Part shown: positions 18,736 through 29,445 of the stretch, one piece after another
How positions within the stretch are numbered: position 1 is the stretch's first letter
Layout of the letters: every line of letters begins with the position of its first letter
Source: Phenylobacterium glaciei
GTDB taxonomy: Bacteria > Pseudomonadota > Alphaproteobacteria > Caulobacterales > Caulobacteraceae
NCBI RefSeq assembly: GCF_016772415.1
Contig: NZ_JAGSGD010000001.1
Coordinates: 186,001 to 250,000 of the forward strand
Length of the DNA stretch: 64,000 nt
Direction of reading: 5' to 3'
The notes under the pieces: model-generated
Seen by the model: only the letters and a program-made list of their open reading frames with translations
Database searches by the model: none
What the model was told of the DNA's origin: nothing
Position numbers and translations under genes: made by a program

Positions 18736-19257
18736 TCAACGGACGAAACCGTCTTCGACCACCGACATCGCCTCGAAATCCACCACGAGGGGCGCAACCC
18801 CAAGCGCCGCAAGGAATTTGCGCAGCCCCGCCTGGCTCATGCTGGTGGTGGCGGTGTTGGTCAGGGGGTGAAAATTTACCCGTTCGGACCGGGCCAGGGC
18901 CTGATCCAGAACGAAGGTCACCCGCCGGTCAGGGTCATTGATCATGGCGAAGGCGGTGACCGAGCCCGGCGTCACCCCGAGCGTGTCGACCATCAGCTCG
19001 GCGCTGCCGAAGGACAGCCGCGCCGCGCCGATCACCGGGTGCAGGCGCTTGAGGTCGATCACCGTGGTGTCCTGGGCCGAGATCAGCCACAGGCGGCCCT
19101 TGGCGTCCTTCAGGAACAGGTTCTTGGTGTGGGCGCCGGCGATGCCGTGCTTGATCTCCTCGCCTTCGCCGACCCGGAATACCGCCTCGTGCTCGGTGGT
19201 GGCGTGGTCGATGCCGTGGGCGTCGAAAAAGGCGATCAGGTCGGGGCGAGTCTGCAT
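18736..19257 (-). CDS. ProX/PrdX-type aminoacyl-tRNA editing deacylase
   Basis: The 173-aa stand-alone YbaK/ProX domain clears mischarged tRNA(Pro) (Ala or Cys). Family motifs are present: [15 protein letters not shown], then [17 protein letters not shown], and [15 protein letters not shown] for the substrate pocket. The ATG at 19257 is preferred; a TTG two codons upstream is also open. It is divergent from the DUF6065 gene with a 79-base gap that should hold both promoters. Confidence 0.88.
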   Translation of the reverse strand: MQTRPDLIAFFDAHGIDHATTEHEAVFRVGEGEEIKHGIAGAHTKNLFLKDAKGRLWLISAQDTTVIDLKRLHPVIGAARLSFGSAELMVDTLGVTPGSVTAFAMINDPDRRVTFVLDQALARSERVNFHPLTNTATTSMSQAGLRKFLAALGVAPLVVDFEAMSVVEDGFVR

Positions 19258-19336
19258 CCCCAATAACTAGCGAACTGGACGCGGGTGCGACAGGCTGGCT
19301 AGACCAGGACTCTGGTCATTGCGTTGAGAGCCCGCC

Positions 19337-20083
19337 ATGGAACTTGAGTGCTACCCCACCGCCGAGCGCCCGCCGGAGATCGTGCCGGGCCGCCCGCAAC
19401 GCGCCTGGATGGACCATTTCGCCGAGCGCCACCCCTATCGCTGCCTGCCGCTGTCCATGGCCAACACCACGGGCTGGGAAATCCTCTGCCCCATGGCCTT
19501 CACCGCCGAATGGACCGGGGGCAGCCACCAGGACGACATCAAGCTGCAGACCGACTACCCGCACCCGGATTTCCACAACTTCGTCAAAAGCCATTTCAGC
19601 CATGGCGTGGTGACCTTCCACCCGGGCTACCTGTTCCGTACCCCGCCCGGCTGGTCGATGATCGCCCAGGGCCCGCCCAACCACGTCAAGGACGGCATCC
19701 AGCCCCTGGCGGGCCTGGTGGAGACCGACTGGCTGCCCTTCCCCTTCACGATGAACTGGATCTTCACCCGGCCGGGCAAGGTGCGCTTCGAGAAGGGCGA
19801 GCCGTTCTGCTTCATCACGCTCACCCAGGACAAGGTCCTGGCCGATGTTCAGCCGGTGATCCGGTCGATGGCCCGCAACCCGGAACTGCGCGACCAGTAC
19901 GACGTCTGGGAGAAGCACCGGGCGGAGTTCAACGCCAAGATTTTCCGCCTGGATCCGGAGGCCACCAAGGAGGCCTGGCAGCGCTATTACTTCAAGGGTG
20001 AGTTCCCGCCGGAGATCGAAAACGAGGCCCCCAAGGACCACGTGAACAAGCGCCGGCTGAAGGCCCCGCGCTTCATGGGCTGA
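19337..20083 (+). CDS. DUF6065 family protein
   Basis: The 248-aa soluble protein has the DUF6065 layout: ANTTGWEILCPMAFTAEW near residue 45, then HFSHGVVTFHPGYLFRTP, and the NWIFTRPG block. There is no signal peptide or membrane segment. Family function is unknown. It is the last chromosomal gene before the tRNA-Gly and the element insertion. Confidence 0.8.
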   Translation: MELECYPTAERPPEIVPGRPQRAWMDHFAERHPYRCLPLSMANTTGWEILCPMAFTAEWTGGSHQDDIKLQTDYPHPDFHNFVKSHFSHGVVTFHPGYLFRTPPGWSMIAQGPPNHVKDGIQPLAGLVETDWLPFPFTMNWIFTRPGKVRFEKGEPFCFITLTQDKVLADVQPVIRSMARNPELRDQYDVWEKHRAEFNAKIFRLDPEATKEAWQRYYFKGEFPPEIENEAPKDHVNKRRLKAPRFMG

Positions 20084-20181
20084 GAAAGACGCCAGCCCCG
20101 CTTGCCAAGCCCCGGACCCTCTGCCATAAGCCCGCTCTCGAATTTCGGGGCCAATCCTCACGGGGATCGGTTTCACGGAGT

Positions 20182-20256
20182 GCGGGCGTAGCTCAGTGGT
20201 AGAGCACAACCTTGCCAAGGTTGGGGTCGAGAGTTCGAATCTCTTCGCCCGCTCCA
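20182..20256 (+). tRNA. tRNA-Gly (anticodon GCC)
   Basis: The sequence folds as a complete cloverleaf: acceptor GCGGGCG / CGCCCGC, D-arm GCTC / GAGC, anticodon stem CAACC / GGTTG around TTGCCAA (anticodon GCC), T-arm with TTCGAAT, and encoded CCA. It is the integration site of the element that follows. The portion from the anticodon loop to CCA is repeated at 40213-40257. Confidence 0.97.
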
Positions 20257-20688
20257 GAAATTCGAACGACCCGCAGGCCCGGCGTACCTCCCCATCCGGG
20301 GGAAGGGACGGCGAACCGGAACCAGGCCCTGACTAGGAACTTTGAGACCGCATGTTCGAACCTAAAGGCATGAAGCACGCCGACCGGCAGGCCACCTCGG
20401 CCGCCGCCAAGAAGGCGCTGCTGGAACGCTTCAAGCCCAAGCCCACCGTCATCGACCCGAATATCGAAGCCCGCAAGGCCGCCGCGGCCGCCGAGCTGGA
20501 AAAGGTTCGGGCCGAGCGCAACGCCGAGCGCGAGACCAAGCGCGCCGCCGCCGCCGAGGTCGAACGCCTGCGCGTCGAGGACGAGGCCATCACCCAGGAA
20601 GCCCGCGACCTGGATCTGCGCGCCAAGCAGAAAGAAGCCCGCGACCTGCGCTACGCCGCCCGCAAGCAGAAGCGGAAGTAGGCGGGAG
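20212..20688 (+). repeat. Element left direct repeat (attL side)
   Basis: Runs from TTGCCAAGG in the tRNA anticodon loop to just past the DUF6481 stop codon. It matches 40213-40689 with about 21 substitutions in 477 bases and no gaps (counted by eye). Most differences are silent in DUF6481. The tyrosine-integrase crossover is expected in the anticodon loop at its start. Confidence 0.9.
20352..20681 (+). CDS. DUF6481 family protein, element-borne copy
   Basis: This 109-aa protein is almost entirely charged alpha-helix (Lys/Glu/Arg/Ala-rich, HADRQATSAAAKKALLERF then long coiled-coil-like stretches). It differs from the copy at 40353 at four residues (I/T, A/E, V/L, V/I), while the DNA differs at ~20 sites, so both were kept under protein-level selection. 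This copy lacks the intrinsic terminator that follows the other copy, and its downstream DNA is unrelated, which points to it being the passenger. Function unknown. Confidence 0.8.
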   Translation: MFEPKGMKHADRQATSAAAKKALLERFKPKPTVIDPNIEARKAAAAAELEKVRAERNAERETKRAAAAEVERLRVEDEAITQEARDLDLRAKQKEARDLRYAARKQKRK

Positions 20689-20740
20689 CCTCGCCTCCGA
20701 GACCACCAGACGCCCTTTCGTTGGGGGGTTCGGCCTCCCG

Positions 20741-20758
20741 GGTTGCAGCTCGGTTGCA
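20741..20758. promoter_or_regulatory. Possible integrase arm-type sites, left
   Basis: Two direct GGTTGCA heptamers at 20741-20747 and 20752-20758, 11 bases apart. GGTTGCA/TGCAACC also recurs near the right end of the element at 40039-40045 and 40082-40088. Paired direct repeats near both ends are typical of tyrosine-integrase arm sites; this is inference only. Confidence 0.35.
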
Positions 20759-20775
20759 CGACGAAATTCAAGGGT

Positions 20776-21093
20776 TCAGGGCCTGTGACCGCGTCGCACC
20801 GACTCCTGGGCCCGCCAGCCTGGCAGGTGAGCCCCCAAGACCGCGTGAAATAGCCGCCCGTGCATTGGTATCTTCAGATGCAGCAGCTCGTGGGCGATCA
20901 CGAAGTCCTGAAATTCTAGGCTCTGGTCCGACAGGTCGAGCGCCAACGAGATCGTGCCTGATGTGGAGCACGAACCCCATTTCTTCGTCATCTTCTGAAC
21001 ACGCACGGCCCTTGGCTGAACCCCCAGGCGCTGAGCCCATTGCGCAACCTTGGCCTTGAGCTCTTCTACCTCCGGACAGGGCGGCTCGCTCAT
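20776..21093 (-). CDS. YgjP-like M48 metallopeptidase, hsd-linked
   Basis: The 105-aa product has the zinc protease motif HELLH (His68, Glu69, His72) in [15 protein letters not shown], preceded by [18 protein letters not shown], the YgjP/DUF45 hallmark. It is shorter than free-standing YgjP (~160-230 aa), a size seen for versions tied to type I restriction operons. Its ATG overlaps the hsdR stop by 4 bases, so it is the fourth gene of hsdM-S-R. Such peptidases are thought to limit HsdR; that role is inferred. Confidence 0.8.
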   Translation of the reverse strand: MSEPPCPEVEELKAKVAQWAQRLGVQPRAVRVQKMTKKWGSCSTSGTISLALDLSDQSLEFQDFVIAHELLHLKIPMHGRLFHAVLGAHLPGWRAQESVRRGHRP

Positions 21094-24020
21094 CGCAGGA
21101 TCGTTGCAACGATCAAATCGACCAATGCGCTTCGCGCCTCACGTTCCAGCGTCACCAGTGGGCGATAGAGCGCCGCCCGCAACTGCCGCTGTTCGTCTGG
21201 ATTAACCCGAGCATTCGGGAAACGCTCAAGCAGCTTCTCCACCTCTCTCCCAAGGTCGAGGGGGGCAACATTGGCGGCCTTGAGGTCAGCGTTCTCGCGC
21301 ACCAGCCAATAGACCGAGAAGCCCTGCGGAGAGAGACCTATGTCCCTTGCCGCCCTTTCCGCCGCTTCCTTCTCGGCCGCCAGCGCGGCCAATAGGTCCA
21401 TTGCGGCAAGACCAGTGGTGTTTCGCTCCTGAAGGCCCTTTAGGATACGCTCTGCGCGCTCCTTGAGGGGTTGAAGCACCGCGGCGGCGTTCGGGTCTTC
21501 GTCGAGCTCACGCCTAAAACCACGAACCAGGTTGAAGACCTTGCCTTCATCGGTGCCCTTCTCGCCTCTGAGCCCCTCCAGGGTTTTCACGTCAAACGTG
21601 ACGCTCTTCGTCAGGCGGCCAAGGCCATCCTGGGTCGCGTTCTCCTCAACGAGACGCCGGGTTTTGTGGGCGAGGTCGGCGATGAACCCGACCTGTTCCG
21701 CAAAGGCGTTGCGAACGGTCGCGTAGAGCTGTGCCAGCCGTTTGAAGGTCGGGATGTGGTCAACCAACTCCTTCGACGGAGAGAGGATTTCCCAGAGGCT
21801 CTCGATGTCCTTGTAGGCCTCGAAGAATTCTTTGCGCGCGTCGATCTCAAGAAACCGGCCATACACCAGGCGCTCGAGCCTCTCGTCGGCATCGCCGCCC
21901 TCGCCCGCATCGAGATAGTCGGTCTTGGCCTTGGCGGTCTTGCCGAGGAAGTCCTGGAGGAGGAGGTCAAGGTCTTCGATGACCCCGCTGACGTCCTCCG
22001 AGTCGAATTGGAGCGCCTTTTTCAGCTCCCGCAAGACGCCTACGAAATCGACGACCAGTCCGATCTTCTTCTGGATGCCTTCAGGGTCGCTGTATGGGCG
22101 ATTTACGCGCGCGACGGCCTGAAGCAGGACGTGGTCGCGCATCGGCTTGTCGAGATACAGGCAGTAGAGCAACGGCGCGTCGTAGCCGGTCAGCAGCTTG
22201 TCGGTGACGATCAGGATCTTGGGGTCCTGATCGGCCTTCTTGAACAGTAGGCGGACGTCCTCTTCGCGCTCATCCGTAAGCTGGAGTTCCGCGACCAGGG
22301 GCCGATCGATGACATCGGCGGCGTTCTCCGTGTAGATCGCTTCGGTCCATTCTGGCGGGAGAAGCTTGTCGAGCGCGCGCTTGTATTTCGCACACGCCTC
22401 CCGGTCGACCGCGACCACGAAGGCCTTGTAGCCCAGCGGAAGCACGGCCTCCTTGAAGTGGTTGGCGACGAAGGCCGCGACGTTGGCTATCCGGTCGTCC
22501 GCTTTGAGGAACGCGCGAAGATTGACCGCGCGTTCCAGAACTCGGTTCAATTCGTCGATGTCGGTCACGTCTTCCGACGCTGCCAAATCGAAGAATTCTT
22601 TATCCAGACGATCCACCGGGACCGTCATCTCGCTGGGCGCCAGCACGTGCTTGATGGGGAGGGTTGTCTCGTCCTCGATCGACTCCCGGATCGCGTATTT
22701 GTCGAGGTAGCCTCGCTCATCGTCCTGGCCGAAGATTTTGAACGTACCTTCGCCCTGGTGGGTCTTCGCGATTGGGGTGCCGGTGAAGCCGATGATGGTC
22801 GCGTTGGGCACGGCCGCCATCAGATAGGACCCCAGGTCCTTCGCGACCGACCGGTGGGCCTCGTCAATGAAAACGAAGACATTGTCCCGCGTAGAGCTGT
22901 CCTTCCGGACCGCCTCGAATTTGTGGATCATCGAGATCACGAGGCCTCGGAAATCATCATCCAACAGGCCTTGAAGCACCGCCTTGGTATCGGCGCGCTT
23001 CACCGCGATGTCCTGGCGTTGCATCTCTCCAAGCAGCCGCTCGACCCACCCTTTGAGCTGCCCCTCCAGCTCGGTCCGGTCCACCACGAGAATGACGGTG
23101 GCGTTCTTGAACCGCTCCTTCTGTTCCAGGATCAACCGGGCAGCCGTCAGAAGGGTAAAGGTCTTGCCTGAGCCCTGGGTGTGCCAGACGAGCCCCCGCG
23201 TTTTCACGGGGTCGGCGCAGCGCGCGACGACGGCGTCGATGGCCCTCCGCTGATGTTGGCGCAGGACAGATTTCCGCGTCTCACTGTCCTGAACGTAGAA
23301 CAGGATCCAGTGCTGGAGGGTGCGTAGGAAGTCGGTGCGCTCAAAGAAAGCTTGGACCGCGAAGCGATAGGTCTCGTCTCTGGTCTCCTTCCAACGCGCC
23401 ATGTCGCGACGCGAAGCATTCCACGTCACGCCGTACCAGTATTCGAGAAGGTGGGTGACGTTGAACAGCTGTGGCGCGCCGATCAACTCCGGCGTCTCAA
23501 TCTCATAGCGTCGAAGCTGCTTGATGCCCCGCTCGATGGCATCGCCGTCTTTAGGATTCTTGTGCTCGACGATGCACACGGGCACGCCATTCACCAGAAA
23601 CATGACGTCCGCCCGATTACCCTTCCGGGCCGGCGGCTTCAATGCCCACTCCCAGGTGACGTGGAACGCGTTGTCCCCGACGTTCTCGAAGTCGACCAGC
23701 TGGACAGATCGGTGGCGCTTCTCTTCCTCGTCGTACCAGCCCCGCTCCCCGCGCAACCACATAAGGATTTCGCGATTGCCATCTACCGTCGCCGGGAGGG
23801 CGTCGAGGGTCTCGATGATTGAACGAACCGAGTCGGGGCTCAGCCATGGATTGAACTCAACAAGCTTGGCCTCAAGCTCGTCCCGCATCAGCATCCCAGC
23901 TTCGCCACCGCGCTTCTGCTTGGCGACCTCAGGAGTGAGCGGCGTCCAGCCGATTTCGATGGCGTGCTTCACCATCGGGAATTGGACCGTGCCGGCTTCG
24001 CTTATCTTAAGATCGCTCAT
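21090..24020 (-). CDS. hsdR: Type I restriction enzyme, R subunit
   Basis: The 976-aa motor/nuclease subunit cuts unmodified foreign DNA after ATP-driven translocation. The N-terminal nuclease has Asp138 ([13 protein letters not shown]) and Glu152-His-Lys154 ([10 protein letters not shown]), the PD-(D/E)xK pattern. The SF2 helicase has Walker A near residue 285 ([12 protein letters not shown]), DEAH at 386 (VFIDEAHRS), motif III FTGTPIA and motif [12 protein letters not shown]-terminal region binds the core complex. Length and motifs look intact. It overlaps hsdS and the YgjP-like gene by 4 bases each. Confidence 0.95.
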   Translation of the reverse strand: MSDLKISEAGTVQFPMVKHAIEIGWTPLTPEVAKQKRGGEAGMLMRDELEAKLVEFNPWLSPDSVRSIIETLDALPATVDGNREILMWLRGERGWYDEEEKRHRSVQLVDFENVGDNAFHVTWEWALKPPARKGNRADVMFLVNGVPVCIVEHKNPKDGDAIERGIKQLRRYEIETPELIGAPQLFNVTHLLEYWYGVTWNASRRDMARWKETRDETYRFAVQAFFERTDFLRTLQHWILFYVQDSETRKSVLRQHQRRAIDAVVARCADPVKTRGLVWHTQGSGKTFTLLTAARLILEQKERFKNATVILVVDRTELEGQLKGWVERLLGEMQRQDIAVKRADTKAVLQGLLDDDFRGLVISMIHKFEAVRKDSSTRDNVFVFIDEAHRSVAKDLGSYLMAAVPNATIIGFTGTPIAKTHQGEGTFKIFGQDDERGYLDKYAIRESIEDETTLPIKHVLAPSEMTVPVDRLDKEFFDLAASEDVTDIDELNRVLERAVNLRAFLKADDRIANVAAFVANHFKEAVLPLGYKAFVVAVDREACAKYKRALDKLLPPEWTEAIYTENAADVIDRPLVAELQLTDEREEDVRLLFKKADQDPKILIVTDKLLTGYDAPLLYCLYLDKPMRDHVLLQAVARVNRPYSDPEGIQKKIGLVVDFVGVLRELKKALQFDSEDVSGVIEDLDLLLQDFLGKTAKAKTDYLDAGEGGDADERLERLVYGRFLEIDARKEFFEAYKDIESLWEILSPSKELVDHIPTFKRLAQLYATVRNAFAEQVGFIADLAHKTRRLVEENATQDGLGRLTKSVTFDVKTLEGLRGEKGTDEGKVFNLVRGFRRELDEDPNAAAVLQPLKERAERILKGLQERNTTGLAAMDLLAALAAEKEAAERAARDIGLSPQGFSVYWLVRENADLKAANVAPLDLGREVEKLLERFPNARVNPDEQRQLRAALYRPLVTLEREARSALVDLIVATILR

Positions 24021-25333
24021 GCGGCGGCTCCTTCAAGAGGAGCTTTGGCGAGCGCCGATAAATCGAGATCGGCGATACGGATTTCACCGGTCATAAGTTT
24101 GTGCAGCAGCGCCTTAAACAAGCTTTCGAGGACGGTGCGCTTGCGCTTGTGAAGATCAATCTTGCGGTCGAGTGCGTCCAGGATTTCGACGATCTCTCGC
24201 TGCTCGTCCAGCGTCGGTGGCAACGGGATTGGAAGGCTGTCGATTGTCCCAGTATTCAGGTTGTATTTGCCATCTGCCGCAGGTGTGGCGCGTCCACCTA
24301 TTATCTGTGTGCCAGGCTCCGACGCAAAGAATTGAGCTGCAAAGTAGGGGTCAATTCGATCAAGCTTTAATCGGGCGCGGATTAGATAGGACGCAAACAG
24401 CGCATCCGCCGGCTGCCCAGAATAAACCGCGCAGGTCCCCAGCCTTTCGATGACACCGTTGGTGCGAATGAAGATCAGATCGCCGTTTGTCAGGCGGTAT
24501 CGGACGGCTTCCTCCTCTCTGAGGTTACCGTATTTTATGTCACCGGAGTTGACGCGCCCAGTTTGGATGTTTGGAATACGTAGTACAGGAAATGGTGTGT
24601 GTTTGTAGGTGCACGGAATTGACGTCCCATACTGGAGCCATTCGCGAACATGTTCGAATTCTACTAGATTCCAACTCTCCGGAATAAGGCCAATTTCAGT
24701 TTCCTTTTGTGATTCTTCACGCAAGCCTTTTGTGAATAGGTCACGGACCGCTGCACGTTTCACGGCTTCCACGGCCGTAAGCTCGATACTCGCTTGCTCT
24801 GCTTTGTCTTGAAGGAAATCAAGAACATCACCGATGGCAATCCTATCGGCAGTATCTGTCGGAACGGGAATTGAGAAAGTCTCGATGTCATCGAGGTTCA
24901 GCGTCATCGTTCCATGTGCGGACGGAACGATCCGCCCGAGTAACCGGGCTCGGTTTTCATATATGGCCGCACGGAGGAATGCACCCGTACCTAGCTCGTT
25001 CGGAACAAGTGCCTTAATATCCTGATTGAACGCCATATCGCGTGTCGCGACAGCTATCGGCAGGTCTTTCGCCAAGCCCATGCCTCGAACTAGCAGGAAT
25101 ACTGCTCCGGCGGGCGCGATGCGTGTGCCAGCGCCGACGGCCTCCGGCGAAACATGGTCGATTGAATCGACGAGCCGAGGCGACTTCATGTCCTTGCCAG
25201 AAACCCAAGGGATATCTCCGGTCCAGTAGCGGGATTCAGACTTGGGCGGGGTGCCTCCGCTCATAATCCTGCAGAGGTCAGCTAATGGGGTCATTGCCCA
25301 GCCGGGAGGAGGCGCCGACGCATCAGGCAGCAT
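24017..25333 (-). CDS. hsdS: Type I restriction enzyme, specificity subunit
   Basis: The 438-aa protein has two target-recognition domains, each followed by a helical spacer: the first half ([20 protein letters not shown], then a spacer at ~170-200) and the second ([13 protein letters not shown], ending [20 protein letters not shown]). It sets the DNA sequence recognised by the HsdMSR complex. The second domain's DNA (about 24.24-24.74 kb) is conspicuously AT-richer than anything nearby, as expected for a swapped recognition domain. It overlaps hsdM by 11 bases. Confidence 0.93.
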   Translation of the reverse strand: MLPDASAPPPGWAMTPLADLCRIMSGGTPPKSESRYWTGDIPWVSGKDMKSPRLVDSIDHVSPEAVGAGTRIAPAGAVFLLVRGMGLAKDLPIAVATRDMAFNQDIKALVPNELGTGAFLRAAIYENRARLLGRIVPSAHGTMTLNLDDIETFSIPVPTDTADRIAIGDVLDFLQDKAEQASIELTAVEAVKRAAVRDLFTKGLREESQKETEIGLIPESWNLVEFEHVREWLQYGTSIPCTYKHTPFPVLRIPNIQTGRVNSGDIKYGNLREEEAVRYRLTNGDLIFIRTNGVIERLGTCAVYSGQPADALFASYLIRARLKLDRIDPYFAAQFFASEPGTQIIGGRATPAADGKYNLNTGTIDSLPIPLPPTLDEQREIVEILDALDRKIDLHKRKRTVLESLFKALLHKLMTGEIRIADLDLSALAKAPLEGAAA

Positions 25334-27158
25334 CTCGGGCTCCTTTCAGGAGACTCGCCAAGCGAGCAGTCAGTACCGAGGCCTCATCTTCAATTTGGAC
25401 CAATTCACGAAGCAGTTCGCTCACTGAGCCGAACTCCCTCGCCTCGGTGTGTCCAACCCAACGGCTAGGGCTAAGATTGTAGTCTGCCTCTGCTGCACGC
25501 TCGCGGGTGACAACAGCGATCTCTCCGTCCACAGGTTCGCCCTTGAGATAGGCGGCTGCAAGCGGGCGAATGGCGTCGTCGGGGATGTAGTTCTTCGGCT
25601 TACCCTTCTTTAGACGCTTACTCGCGTTGAGAAGGAAAATCTTATCCTTCCTGGCGGCCGGCTTGCGTTTATTCAAAATGACAATGACGCCAGCCGCATT
25701 CGTGTTGTAGAAAAGATTGTCTGGCAGGAGGATTACTCCGTCGATCAGATCGTGATCGACGAGCCATTTGCGGATATTCCGCTCCTTATCTTCGTTTTTC
25801 GATCCCGATCCGCGAGTAACGGCGCCGGTATCGAGCACGACGGCCGCCCGACCGTTGTCGCCCATGCAGGCTAGCGTGTGCTGCAACCAGGCCCAATCGC
25901 CCCGGCCTGTGGTGACGCCGCCGGTCGTTCGAAATCGGTCGAAGGGGTCGTTGGCGAAGACCTCTGAGGCAAACGGCTGATTCCACATCGGATTCGCGAC
26001 CACGATGTCATAGGTTTTTATCTTACCGTCTGACGTTCGGAATTTCGGATTGATCATGGTGTCGCCGCGAGCCATGGCGATCTCCATGTCATGGATGATC
26101 CCGTTCATCTGGGCTACGGCGTAGCTCTCGGCCTGGAGTTCCTGGCCGTACAGCTTCAGGGGCACCTTGCTGGTGGGATCCAGTTCGCGCGCTACAAGCT
26201 GGAGCTTCACTAGAAGGCCTGCCGAACCGCATGCGTAGTCGTGACACTCCTCGCCCGGCCGAGGCCGCATAATGTGCGCCATGAGAAAACCGACCTCAGT
26301 CGGCGTGAAGAACTCGCCCGCGCTCTGGCCCGAGCCCTCGGCAAATTTGCGCAGCAGGTACTCGTAGGCGCGGCCGAGGAAATCTGGCTGCACGTCCGCC
26401 AATCCGAGCCGATAGCGGGGACCGGAAAAGGTTTCGACGACGAGCCTCAATTTCGCGGGGTTGACGTCACGCTCGCCGTTACGCTCGGCCGCGAAATCCA
26501 CAACATCGATAACGCCGGCCAGGTCGGGGTTCTGTTTGACGACAGCGCGCACCGCCTTGGTCAAATGCTCGCCTATGTCCTTGGGTCGGGTGCTCTTGCC
26601 ATCCTTATCAAGTGGCCATTCGAAATTATCGCGGCCACTGATCACGGCCCAACGGGCTTCGGGCGGCATGTAGAACCTAAGAAGGGAATGGTCGCTCTCA
26701 GCGATCTCCAGCGCCGTTTGGAGATCACCATACTCCTCCGACAAGCGGGTGATTTCGTCGTCGAAGACATCTGACAACCGTTTTAGGAAGAGCAGTGGGA
26801 GCAGGTAGTCTTTGAACTTTGGGGCGTCCTTCTCCCCGCGGATCGAACAAGCTGCGTCCCAAAGCATCTGCTCCATGGACTTCGTCGATGGCGCGCCCGC
26901 TGGTGCGCCTCGTCGGCGGCGTGTGATGTCGGCCGCGCCGTCCGAAACCTCGGCATCAGCGCCAACGTCGATGCCGGCCTCCGCAGCCAGAGTCAGGATG
27001 GTTTCTCGCGCCGCTTTCTGAGGCTTGTTGGCCCCGCCCTCCCATCGGTTGACGGTTGCAAATGACACGCCGAGCCGGTCGGCGAGCTGCTCCTGCGTCA
27101 GGTCCAGCGCCGAGCGAATGGCGCGCATCAGGTTTGGAACACTTGTTATGTTTGTCAT
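25323..27158 (-). CDS. hsdM: Type I DNA methyltransferase (HsdM) with N-terminal XRE domain
   Basis: The 611-aa modification subunit has an extra N-terminal domain: residues ~9-55 form an XRE/Cro helix-turn-helix ([20 protein letters not shown]). A linker with four Arg follows, and the HsdM helical domain starts near 94 ([14 protein letters not shown]). SAM motif I is [10 protein letters not shown] (307-316) and motif IV is NPMW (389-392), a known variant of NPPY/F in N6-adenine methylases. It is the first gene of hsdM-S-R, so its HTH could autoregulate at the very short divergent gap. Confidence 0.93.
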   Translation of the reverse strand: MTNITSVPNLMRAIRSALDLTQEQLADRLGVSFATVNRWEGGANKPQKAARETILTLAAEAGIDVGADAEVSDGAADITRRRRGAPAGAPSTKSMEQMLWDAACSIRGEKDAPKFKDYLLPLLFLKRLSDVFDDEITRLSEEYGDLQTALEIAESDHSLLRFYMPPEARWAVISGRDNFEWPLDKDGKSTRPKDIGEHLTKAVRAVVKQNPDLAGVIDVVDFAAERNGERDVNPAKLRLVVETFSGPRYRLGLADVQPDFLGRAYEYLLRKFAEGSGQSAGEFFTPTEVGFLMAHIMRPRPGEECHDYACGSAGLLVKLQLVARELDPTSKVPLKLYGQELQAESYAVAQMNGIIHDMEIAMARGDTMINPKFRTSDGKIKTYDIVVANPMWNQPFASEVFANDPFDRFRTTGGVTTGRGDWAWLQHTLACMGDNGRAAVVLDTGAVTRGSGSKNEDKERNIRKWLVDHDLIDGVILLPDNLFYNTNAAGVIVILNKRKPAARKDKIFLLNASKRLKKGKPKNYIPDDAIRPLAAAYLKGEPVDGEIAVVTRERAAEADYNLSPSRWVGHTEAREFGSVSELLRELVQIEDEASVLTARLASLLKGARDAA

Positions 27159-27203
27159 GTTTGCTATATGAGCTGTGAAACTTAGATCGTCAAGGGCGTG
27201 ACC
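27159..27203. promoter_or_regulatory. Divergent promoter gap between hsdM and the HEPN-like gene
   Basis: Only 45 bases separate the two starts, so both promoters must overlap genes or each other. The stretch just inside hsdM has two near-direct ATGTTTG repeats (27149-27155 and 27157-27163) next to an AT-rich CTATATGA. These could be operators for the HTH domain of HsdM; no experimental site is implied. Confidence 0.4.
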
Positions 27204-28250
27204 ATGAAGCTGGTTCGAGACGCGAAATCGCTGAAGACGAAGGCGTTGTGCTCCCTGCGTCGCGGTCTGTCCGCCTTCAATTCCTATGAGGAGGACGGAC
27301 GAACGACGGCGGTCCTCCTCCACCTCCAACACACCTGCGAGATGCTGATCAAGGCGGCTCTGGTCCAGAAGCGGGTCGCCATTTTCGACAAGAAGAGCGC
27401 GACGTCGTTGGGGTTCGGCAAATGCCTGGCCCTCGCGCAGGCGCATTGTGGCGTGACGCCCGAAGAGGCCGGGGCGATGCGCGCCGTCGACTCACTCCGA
27501 GACGCGGAACAGCACTGGTTCGTCGTCGTCGCAGAACAGCTTCTCTATATGCACGCCCAGGCGCTGGTGACGGTGATCGACACTGTCCTGAAGCGGTCGT
27601 TCGACGACGCCCTCATCAACCACCTGCCGACCCGGGTGCTGCCGGTATCCACGACGCCGCCGGTCAATATCGAGGTCCTGATGGACCAGGAATATGCCCA
27701 AATCACCGCGCTGCTGGCGCCTGGCCGCCGCGCGCGCGACGAGGCCCGGGGCCGCATCCGTGCGCTCTTGGCGATGGAGGCGCACATTGTTGACGAGGTG
27801 AACGTGTCCGAGAAGGACATTGACCGCATCGAGAAGGCGGTCCGCGCCAAGAAAGCATTCCCGGATGTGTTTCCCCGGCTGACCGCATTGGGTACGGCCA
27901 CGGAGGGTGAGGGGATCGACGTCAAAGTTCATTTCACCAAGAAGCACGGCGCGCCCGTAAAGTTCGTACCGGCGAATGATCCGGGGGATGCGGCTGCGGT
28001 TCGCGAACTCGACTTGCAGAAGAAATATCACCTGACGCCGGCGCATCTTGCAAAGGTGGTCGGGCTAACCACGCCTAAGGCTGCAGCGGTCCGGGCGCAT
28101 TTGAAAATCGACGATGACCAAAATTGCCGGCACGTCTTCAAGTTCGGAAAATCAAAGTTCCCCTGCTTCTCCGACAACGCGGTGACAGCGATGAAGGCGG
28201 CCCTGACCGACGTGGGAATGGACGCCATCTGGAAGGCTCGGAAGGGCTGA
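27204..28250 (+). CDS. DUF3644/HEPN-like protein with C-terminal HTH-like region
   Basis: The 348-aa protein has an all-helical N-terminal domain (residues ~10-130) that resembles DUF3644: [11 protein letters not shown], then [16 protein letters not shown], then [19 protein letters not shown]. The last segment holds R-x4-H (Arg99, His104), the HEPN ribonuclease motif. A charged middle region follows, and the C-terminus has a helix-turn-helix-like piece ([18 protein letters not shown]). The ATG at 27204 has AGGG seven bases upstream; a GTG at 27198 is open. It begins a four-gene plus-strand run opposite the hsd operon. An RNA-cleaving immunity effector is the inference; function is unproven. 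Confidence 0.65.
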   Translation: MKLVRDAKSLKTKALCSLRRGLSAFNSYEEDGRTTAVLLHLQHTCEMLIKAALVQKRVAIFDKKSATSLGFGKCLALAQAHCGVTPEEAGAMRAVDSLRDAEQHWFVVVAEQLLYMHAQALVTVIDTVLKRSFDDALINHLPTRVLPVSTTPPVNIEVLMDQEYAQITALLAPGRRARDEARGRIRALLAMEAHIVDEVNVSEKDIDRIEKAVRAKKAFPDVFPRLTALGTATEGEGIDVKVHFTKKHGAPVKFVPANDPGDAAAVRELDLQKKYHLTPAHLAKVVGLTTPKAAAVRAHLKIDDDQNCRHVFKFGKSKFPCFSDNAVTAMKAALTDVGMDAIWKARKG

Positions 28251-28254
28251 AATC

Positions 28255-29388
28255 ATGTTCATTGAACGTCGGGTCAACACCTCTACGGGCGCGGTCGAAC
28301 TCTGGCGCTGCCAGTGGGAAAACCATGAGGGCAGCCCCGCGAAGAAACATTATCTCAGCAAAATCTGCGACGAGCAGCCCATCAACCCAGACGCCGACGG
28401 CGGCCTTTCTGAGAAGGCCGCGATCTGCTGGGCGTACGGGCGCACGCTTGGCAATATCGCCGTCTTCTCGCCATCTCTCCTTGGGCACTTCCCCGGAAGG
28501 TCGGGCAACGACGCCGTATTGCCGTGCGACTTCGCCCACGCGGGGAAGTTCCGACACGGCGCGGATCGCCTCTGGTGCCGAACCCACCAAACCCATTGGG
28601 GCACAAAGGCCGACCTGGAGGCCTACGACCAAGCTGGCGAGATGCGGTGCGCCAACCACGCCCAACAGATGAACTATGTCGTCTCGCCCTTGACGGTGAA
28701 CGTCAACCAGCATGCTGAAGTGGGTATTTGGTGCTCACTTCCGGCCGCTCTATCGACGGAAGAGATCAAGCCCAGGCCGCCCAAAATCCATGTTCACGTG
28801 AGGGAGGTCGCCGGTGAGAAGAAGGTTATCGACAAGGATTTCGACGCCATAGCGACGCTCTACAGCAGCAGCCTTGGCTTGTTCGGCAATCAGGAAATCA
28901 CCCGCGTAAACATCACGCCCCCGGCGGCGTTTGATTATGTCTACGCGGTCGAGCGCGGCCAGGAGATGGACTGCATCAACTGCTCATCGTGCGGCTACCC
29001 TCACCTGGATCTGGCCGACTTCGCGCGAACGCCACACCGCAAGCATTTCTGCGGCAACTGCGGGAGGGACAGCACCTGGAGCAAAGGGCCTATCGTCTCA
29101 ACGCCCCTGAAGCCGCTCCACGATACCTTTGCGAAGAACCTGAAGTACGAGACGCCGTCTCGGACCCTCGATCTGGATCAGTACAAGGGCTGCCACTACA
29201 CGGTCTGGGCCTCGACGCCTGCCATCGTCTGGACGGCCGAACGGCCGCAAGAATTCGGCATCCATGTCCACGTCCACGACGGAACCAGCCGGATCGTTGA
29301 CGATACATTTGGCGAGGTGAAGCTGGACGGTGCGCCGCTTGAGAGGGCCAAGTTGATCGAAGCGATGATCGCGCGGTCGGTGGTCTGA
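28255..29388 (+). CDS. Cys-rich protein with Zn-ribbon and duplicated IHVHV element (unknown)
   Basis: I do not recognise the family of this 377-aa protein. A Zn-ribbon-like cluster lies at Cys240, Cys243, Cys246 and Cys266, Cys269 (CINCSSC, then HFCGNCG); further Cys/His pairs are at 108/111 and 132/135. An internal repeat is visible: PKIHVHVREVAGEKKVIDKD (~177) and FGIHVHVHDGTSRIVDDTF (~334), so the protein may hold two copies of a beta-rich domain. It starts 4 bases after the DUF3644-like gene and is clearly co-transcribed. It may be the nucleic-acid or ligand sensor of the module (speculative). Confidence 0.7.
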   Translation: MFIERRVNTSTGAVELWRCQWENHEGSPAKKHYLSKICDEQPINPDADGGLSEKAAICWAYGRTLGNIAVFSPSLLGHFPGRSGNDAVLPCDFAHAGKFRHGADRLWCRTHQTHWGTKADLEAYDQAGEMRCANHAQQMNYVVSPLTVNVNQHAEVGIWCSLPAALSTEEIKPRPPKIHVHVREVAGEKKVIDKDFDAIATLYSSSLGLFGNQEITRVNITPPAAFDYVYAVERGQEMDCINCSSCGYPHLDLADFARTPHRKHFCGNCGRDSTWSKGPIVSTPLKPLHDTFAKNLKYETPSRTLDLDQYKGCHYTVWASTPAIVWTAERPQEFGIHVHVHDGTSRIVDDTFGEVKLDGAPLERAKLIEAMIARSVV

Positions 29389-29445
29389 CTCTTTGAGGCT
29401 TGACCAAGTGGCCCGGCTCGGTCCCGTTGGTCTCTACGCGCGTAA

